Origin: Methanosalsum sp.
GTDB taxonomy: Archaea; Halobacteriota; Methanosarcinia; Methanosarcinales; Methanosarcinaceae
Length of the DNA: 9,792 nucleotides
Assembly: GCA_007127385.1 (NCBI GenBank)
Contig: SKZM01000159.1
Location: 1 to 9,792, forward strand
Direction of reading: 5' to 3'
The notes under the pieces: generated by a model
Told to the model about the DNA's origin: nothing
What the model saw: only the letters and a program-made list of their open reading frames with translations
Database searches by the model: none
Position numbers and translations under genes: made by a program
In this document: positions 5,540 to 9,792 of the stretch, piece by piece
How the letters are laid out: every line of letters starts with the position of its first letter
Numbering within the stretch: the first letter of the stretch is position 1

Positions 5540-6301
5540 ATGAGCTATCCTGGAATTGATAAATATTCATATCTCAATTCACCCCTGCATAGCTTTGATC
5601 CCAGAGCAAAGGTGGTTACATTCACTGCCCTTATATTTTCCTTTGCCTTTATACCTGAACTGATCATTGCAATATTTGCGGTTCTTTTTTCAATCGTTAT
5701 GATATTTATATCAAGGATTCCGCCAGTTTTTGTGTTCAGATATCTTCGATTTCCTGCCCTGTTCATATTTACGATCATTGTCGTAATGGCCTTTACTGTT
5801 GAAGGCAGGCCATTACTTGACCTGCATTATATCAGTATAACGCAGGAAGGTATTGATATAGGCAGTCTCATTTTTTTCAGGGCAATAGCAGCATTGATCC
5901 TTGCATTTCTCATGCTTGCAACCAGCAGGTTCGATGAGATCATAAAGGCCATGTACATGTTAAAGGTACCCGGTGTCATGGTGCAGATCATTACCTTCTC
6001 ATACAGGTATATTTTCGTAATACTGGACGAACTGCATACCCTTAAAAGATCCATGTATGCAAGGGGATTTCAGTTAAAACTCAATATGTACAGTCTCTCA
6101 GTGCTTGGAAATATGGTAGGGATGCTGCTGATAAAAAGCTATGAGAGGGGAGAAAGAGTATACAGATCCATGATTGCCAGAGGATATACTGGAAATCCCA
6201 GACTATTCACCAGTTTCAATATGATTACGAAGGATTACATATTATCTGCAGTAATGCTCACAACTGCAGTCTCGGTCCAGTTGATCCCATTACTAACCTA
6301 A
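5540..6301 (+). CDS. cbiQ: Cobalt/nickel ECF transporter transmembrane coupling protein CbiQ
   Basis: A 253-residue membrane protein, the T component that links the ATPase to CbiM. The start S-Y-P-G-I-D-K-Y-S-Y-L-N-S-P-L-H, followed by F-D-P-R-A-K, is typical of CbiQ. Hydrophobic segments lie at about 25-58, 70-88, 108-127, 145-162, 185-198 and 232-250. The two cytoplasmic coupling motifs A-R-G are present at 174-176 (YARGF) and 213-215 (IARGY); these dock into grooves of the CbiO dimer. GAAGGTG (5526-5532) lies 7 nt before the ATG. It is the last gene of the cbiM operon and ends 12 nt before the convergent cbiE stop. Its ATPase partner is encoded more than 3 kb away on the other strand. Confidence 0.92.
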   Translation: MSYPGIDKYSYLNSPLHSFDPRAKVVTFTALIFSFAFIPELIIAIFAVLFSIVMIFISRIPPVFVFRYLRFPALFIFTIIVVMAFTVEGRPLLDLHYISITQEGIDIGSLIFFRAIAALILAFLMLATSRFDEIIKAMYMLKVPGVMVQIITFSYRYIFVILDELHTLKRSMYARGFQLKLNMYSLSVLGNMVGMLLIKSYERGERVYRSMIARGYTGNPRLFTSFNMITKDYILSAVMLTTAVSVQLIPLLT

Positions 6302-6313
6302 TAAATCAGAACA

Positions 6314-6901
6314 TTATTCAGGAATCACCATTATACAATACAATCCGGATTCGGGCAGTGGAGGATTAGAAGGTGTTCCGCATACAATTCTCTCATTCGG
6401 ATATCCCAGATTCTCACAGATACATATTCTGGAGTTCACTGACTTATCTGACAGTATCTCTGCAACTTCCTGTGCACCAAACGAATCTGCAGGCAATAAA
6501 AAAATAGTCTTTCCAAATTCAAGTTCACGGATGAATGATTTTTTTGCAGGAGTGGGATCACGTCCATGTGCCGTAATTGCTGCAAGATCATTATCCATAT
6601 TAACTCCAAGCCTTGCACAGGTAATCTGAAGGGATGATATGCCAGGCACTATACGGTCACCTTTCCCGGCAAACTTACCAAGGCCTGAGAACATGGGATC
6701 ACCTGTGGAAAGAACAACTGCATCATCTGGAAGGAGATTGAGTTTTGTATAATCCCTGATCTGTCTTGCCCCACATTCAATGTATTCTGAGACCATTTCA
6801 ATCGAACGTCTTGAGCCATATACTACCGATGCATTACGTATGGTTTCGATTGCCTCCTCTGTCAGCATTCCAGGCCCTACACCAACACCTACAATGATCA
6901 C
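6314..6901 (-). CDS. cbiE: Cobalt-precorrin-7 C5-methyltransferase CbiE
   Basis: A 195-residue SAM-dependent tetrapyrrole methylase of the anaerobic (early cobalt insertion) cobalamin pathway, which methylates the corrin ring at C5. The family nucleotide loop VGVGPG is at 6-11, STGDPMFSG at 65-73, PGISSLQ at 86-92, A-H-G-R at 111-114, and [10 protein letters not shown] near 163-172, the last being typical of CbiE. The length suits a stand-alone CbiE; the CbiT decarboxylase domain found fused in CobL-type proteins is absent and must lie elsewhere. The start is GTG, overlapping the cbiD stop in a 4-nt GTGA, with GAGGTG (6907-6912) 5 nt upstream, so it is translationally coupled to cbiD. Confidence 0.92.
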   Translation of the reverse strand: MIIVGVGVGPGMLTEEAIETIRNASVVYGSRRSIEMVSEYIECGARQIRDYTKLNLLPDDAVVLSTGDPMFSGLGKFAGKGDRIVPGISSLQITCARLGVNMDNDLAAITAHGRDPTPAKKSFIRELEFGKTIFLLPADSFGAQEVAEILSDKSVNSRICICENLGYPNERIVCGTPSNPPLPESGLYCIMVIPE

Positions 6902-7914
6902 TGTTCCACCTCACTGTCAAGCAATACCGTACCATCACGATCAACAATTACAACCCTTGCACCATTAGCCTTTTCGACCGTTCTTTCAAAAGCCTTACGT
7001 ACCCTTGAACCATCCAGTTCCTTCTCTATCATCTCAGACACCGATGCATAGCCGCTATCCCTTAGTACTTCCGGATCACCCCATTTCAGAATAAGTCCCG
7101 GAAGTCCGCATATCACAACATCACCTGAAGCTGCTGCAAGAGATTCTGAAATACGGCTTCCTGCCAGTACCACTGTATAGTCCGGGAAAAGCATTGTTGA
7201 ATAGCGTATTCCTATACGTCCTGTGGTCAGTACAACCTTACTGGATCCTTTTATCAGATCATCCTTCATTTCACCCAGATGATCATTCCAGGGTTCCACA
7301 AAACCGGTCGTTCCCGCTATTGAGATGCCGCCCTCTATCCCAACCCTGCTGTTGAGGGTCTTTTCTGCGATCTTTGCGCCTTCTGGAAGGGAGATTTTTA
7401 CCAGTGCACCCTTCATTCCGGATTCTTCCACAGCTTCTCTGACAGAATCCCTTATTTGCTTCATTGGTACAGGATTGATTGCAGGTAAACCTTTTTTTAT
7501 CTGCAGCCCGTCGCGGCGAACAATTCCTACACCTTCACCGGCAGTGATGATTATATCATCTGCCTCCTCTGCTCGTGCTTCAAACTCAAGCCCCCGGGTA
7601 ATATCAGATTCATGATCATTATATGGTTTTACTGCTACAGCAAAACCTTCTCTGGCCTCTACATCCATGCATGCTCTGAGGCCAACAGGGGTTGGGACAG
7701 AAACATGATTGATCTTTTGCTTTATTGACAGTACTGCAGCTTTTGCAGCAATTGCTGCTGTTGTTCCGGTGGTATAACCCCTTTTGAGTACAGAACCGTC
7801 ACTCAGGACCACCAGCATTCCATTCTTTATGCCTTCGATCAGTTCACTGGAATCCATTGACGAGCTTTCAATCCACTCATCTGGAATCCTGGATTTATTT
7901 ACCGGATCAATCAT
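6898..7914 (-). CDS. cbiD: Cobalt-precorrin-5B C1-methyltransferase CbiD
   Basis: A 338-residue enzyme of anaerobic cobalamin synthesis that methylates cobalt-precorrin-5B at C1. The family signature [17 protein letters not shown] is at 44-60, followed by V-P-T-P-V-G-L-R (73-80), N-D-H-E-S-D-x-T-R-G (99-108), G-x-G-V-G (127-131), I-N-P-V-P (146-150) and I-A-G-T-T-G-F-V (199-206). Bacterial CbiD proteins begin close to the GYTTG motif; this one has about 40 extra residues in front (M-I-D-P-V-N-K...), a form I associate with methanogens. No Shine-Dalgarno site precedes the ATG at 7914. A TATA-like box 25-32 nt upstream suggests a leaderless transcript. cbiE follows with a 4-nt overlap. Confidence 0.93.
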   Translation of the reverse strand: MIDPVNKSRIPDEWIESSSMDSSELIEGIKNGMLVVLSDGSVLKRGYTTGTTAAIAAKAAVLSIKQKINHVSVPTPVGLRACMDVEAREGFAVAVKPYNDHESDITRGLEFEARAEEADDIIITAGEGVGIVRRDGLQIKKGLPAINPVPMKQIRDSVREAVEESGMKGALVKISLPEGAKIAEKTLNSRVGIEGGISIAGTTGFVEPWNDHLGEMKDDLIKGSSKVVLTTGRIGIRYSTMLFPDYTVVLAGSRISESLAAASGDVVICGLPGLILKWGDPEVLRDSGYASVSEMIEKELDGSRVRKAFERTVEKANGARVVIVDRDGTVLLDSEVEQ

Positions 7915-7938
7915 GCTTTTTGTATTCTAATTGTTTAG

Positions 7939-7946
7939 ATATAAAA
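7939..7946 (-). promoter_or_regulatory. Candidate TATA box for cbiDE
   Basis: The minus strand reads TTTTATAT in the 46-nt gap between mutL and cbiD. Its centre is about 28 nt upstream of the cbiD ATG, so transcription would start at or within a few bases of that ATG. This fits the absence of any Shine-Dalgarno site there and gives cbiDE its own promoter, separate from mutSL. Confidence 0.4.
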
Positions 7947-7960
7947 CCAGCGAGTTTTTA

Positions 7961-9727
7961 TCAGGTTCTTTTAAACATCCGGTCCATCCTATCCTTTCCA
8001 AAAGATATGATTGTCGGGCGTCCGTGGGGACATGAATATGGATTCGAAACCTTACGAAGCTGCTGTATCAGTGAACCCATCTGTCCCATACTGCATGCCG
8101 CACCTGCTTTGATCGCACCTCTGCATGCCATTGTCTTTCGAATATGCTCAACTATACCGGTCTCATCCTGTATTCTGCCTGCAGAAAGTATATCAGAGAT
8201 TATATCAGGGATCACAGCCGGATCCTCAAGTGCATCGGAAATTCCCGGAACTGCGTTCACTGCATAGGTAGAAGGTCCAAATTCAGATATTTCAAACCCT
8301 GCAGATTCAAGATACGGTATGTATTCTTCGATCAATGCCCTCTCTTTTGGACTAAGGTCCAGTGTAACAGGTGCGATCAGTTCCTGGGATGAGATACCCT
8401 GTTTTAGCTTAAACTGTTCATACAGAATTCTCTCGTGTGCTGCATGCTGATCAATGATCACAAGTTTATCATCCGTCTTCCCGATAATATATATTTCATC
8501 AACCTGACCCATTATTTCTATTTCAGGAAGATCGTTTACATTACTATGTTCATCAGCAACTGATTCAGATATCAGTCTCTCACTCTTTTTGAGTCTTTTC
8601 TGGGTATCCCTTGCAGAATATCTGTAAGGTTGTTTCCTCTCCTGTACTGCCTCAGCCCTGGAAGTGCCTGAATAGGTATTTTCCAGTACTGACTGAATCC
8701 CTTTACCTGAAGGTTCAGGTATATTCCCGGATCTGGATAGTGTACTCTCTACTGCCATACTCACAAAGTCTATCACCTCATTTTCATTGCTGAGGCGTAT
8801 CTTACTTTTTGTAGGATGGACATTGAAATCAATATCCTCTGGATCTGCATCCAGTCTTATGAACGCAACCGGGTATCTTCCTTTCGGAATTTTTGTATAG
8901 TATCCCAGCCTTATAGCATTGCTGATACTTGCAGAAGATACACATCTCCCATTTATGAATATGAACTGATGATCATTGTTTCCTTTTGTCAGTTCAGGCC
9001 TGGATATATAGCCAGATAATTTCATACCATTGCTCTCAGCTTCGATCGGGATCAGTGACTTTGAAATATCACCTCCGAATAGATGAATGATAGTATCCAT
9101 ACTGGATTTGGCTTTCGGGGCTTTCAATATCTGTTTTCCCTCATTTTTCAGGAAGAAAGATATTCCCGGATTTGCAAGTGCCTGCTTTGTCACCACATCA
9201 ATTATGTGTGAGATCTCGGTACGCCTGCTCTTGAGATATTTTCTGCGAACAGGTGTATTATAGAAGAGATCTTTTACACATATTCTGGAGCCTACAGCAG
9301 CCCCCACCTGAGATACTTCATCTATTTTACCGTTGATTACAACAAGTTTTGTACCAGACACAGAACTCTTCTGACGTGTTATCATCTCAACCTTTGCCAC
9401 TGCAGCAATTGAAGATAGTGCCTCGCCCCTGAATCCAAGGGTAGAGAGATTGTTGAGATCATCTATTTCCTTTATTTTGCTTGTTGCATGTTTCATAAAA
9501 GCAAGTGATGCGTCTTTTTCTGACATCCCACAGCCATTATCCGATACCGTGATCATTCTGGCACCTGCCTCCTCAACCTCCACAGTTATTTGGGAAGAAC
9601 CTGCATCAATTGCATTATCTATCAGTTCCTTTACCACAGAAGCAGGTCTTTCAATAACCTCACCGGCTGCAATCTTATTTACTGTTGATTCATCCAGTAT
9701 ATGTATTCTGGAATCTGGATTATCCAA
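7961..9727 (-). CDS. mutL: DNA mismatch repair protein MutL
   Basis: A 588-residue protein (counted from the TTG at 9727) that couples MutS mismatch recognition to strand incision. The N-terminal GHKL ATPase shows N-K-I-A-A-G-E-V-I-E-R-P, catalytic E34 and N38 in ELIDNAIDAG, DNGCGM (63-68) and GFRGEAL (98-104), followed by F-Y-N-T-P-V-R-R-K. A poorly conserved acidic/basic linker spans about 335-400. The C-terminal dimerisation domain carries the metal-dependent nuclease motif DQHAAHERILYE (426-437, matching DQHA-x2-E-x4-E), A-C-R-G-A-I-K-A-G, and C-P-H-G-R-P (566-571). It should therefore be a nicking MutL, as in bacteria without MutH. The start choice is discussed with the ribosome binding site: an in-frame GTG at 9736 is possible and overlaps the upstream stop by 4 nt. 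The gene follows the probable mutS in the same operon. Confidence 0.95.
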   Translation of the reverse strand: MDNPDSRIHILDESTVNKIAAGEVIERPASVVKELIDNAIDAGSSQITVEVEEAGARMITVSDNGCGMSEKDASLAFMKHATSKIKEIDDLNNLSTLGFRGEALSSIAAVAKVEMITRQKSSVSGTKLVVINGKIDEVSQVGAAVGSRICVKDLFYNTPVRRKYLKSRRTEISHIIDVVTKQALANPGISFFLKNEGKQILKAPKAKSSMDTIIHLFGGDISKSLIPIEAESNGMKLSGYISRPELTKGNNDHQFIFINGRCVSSASISNAIRLGYYTKIPKGRYPVAFIRLDADPEDIDFNVHPTKSKIRLSNENEVIDFVSMAVESTLSRSGNIPEPSGKGIQSVLENTYSGTSRAEAVQERKQPYRYSARDTQKRLKKSERLISESVADEHSNVNDLPEIEIMGQVDEIYIIGKTDDKLVIIDQHAAHERILYEQFKLKQGISSQELIAPVTLDLSPKERALIEEYIPYLESAGFEISEFGPSTYAVNAVPGISDALEDPAVIPDIISDILSAGRIQDETGIVEHIRKTMACRGAIKAGAACSMGQMGSLIQQLRKVSNPYSCPHGRPTIISFGKDRMDRMFKRT

Positions 9728-9732
9728 GCGGA

Positions 9733-9792
9733 TCACACCTCTTTGCTGTTTAATTCATTCTTGATCTCGTTCAGGGTATTCAGGGCTTCAAG
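9733..9792 (-). CDS. mutS: C-terminal end of a gene upstream of mutL, probably mutS (partial, runs off the right edge)
   Basis: The minus-strand frame gives 19 residues, L-E-A-L-N-T-L-N-E-I-K-N-E-L-N-S-K-E-V, then TGA at 9735-9733. The L-x-A-L-N-x-L-x-x-L/I-K pattern matches the extreme C-terminus of bacterial-type MutS proteins (a P-L-x-A-L-x-x-L-x-x-L-K ending), and mutS directly precedes mutL in related methanogens. Only 19 residues are visible, so the call depends largely on context. Confidence 0.6.
   Translation of the reverse strand, partial: LEALNTLNEIKNELNSKEV
9736..9741 (-). promoter_or_regulatory. Ribosome binding site deciding the mutL start
   Basis: The minus strand has GAGGTG at 9741-9736. 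The TTG at 9727 begins after 8 nt of spacing, the usual distance. The alternative GTG at 9736 starts on the last base of this site and would have no good site of its own, so TTG is preferred. Confidence 0.5.

Overview
The window looks like chromosomal DNA of a methylotrophic methanogen of the Methanosarcinales. This is inferred from several things: a C-terminal PGF-CTERM archaeal surface-protein signal, a CbiD with the long N-terminal extension I associate with this group, a mutS-mutL pair (uncommon in archaea but known in Methanosarcina relatives), AT-rich intergenic DNA with TATA-like boxes, and Shine-Dalgarno sites of the GAGGTG/AAGGTG type. I cannot name the genus. No RNA gene, CRISPR array, insertion sequence or other mobile element was seen.

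Layout. Positions 2-82 are the tail of an unidentified plus-strand gene, followed 2 nt later by an endonuclease IV-like TIM-barrel protein (85-933). This runs convergently, with a 3-nt gap, into cbiO (937-2295, minus). cbiO is the ATPase of a cobalt/nickel ECF transporter and carries an unrecognised C-terminal extension of about 190 residues. A 545-bp AT-rich divergent intergenic region (2296-2840) follows. It holds a possible 52-codon ORF, TATA-like boxes and three closely spaced dyads. On the plus strand come a secreted, surface-anchored, histidine-rich protein made of three 118-residue repeats (2841-4271), a hairpin/T-run terminator, and then cbiM, a NikL-like accessory membrane protein, and cbiQ (4419-6301). 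On the minus strand, read from the right edge, lie the last codons of a gene that is probably mutS, then mutL, cbiD and cbiE. cbiE meets cbiQ tail to tail with a 12-nt gap.

How it works together. CbiM (metal-binding S component), the NikL-like protein, CbiQ (coupling T component) and CbiO (ATPase) should form a group II ECF importer for cobalt or nickel. The adjacent cbiD and cbiE (corrin-ring methylation) favour cobalt, which methylotrophic methanogens need for their corrinoid methyltransferases. The three-repeat protein has 39 histidines in a nearly invariant register, sits between cbiO and cbiM, and shares with the NikL-like protein a predicted mature N-terminal histidine at the same position. 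I infer that it is an extracytoplasmic metal-binding or metal-buffering partner of the importer. It is the most interesting item in the window. The mutSL genes are ordinary mismatch-repair genes and are probably only neighbours.
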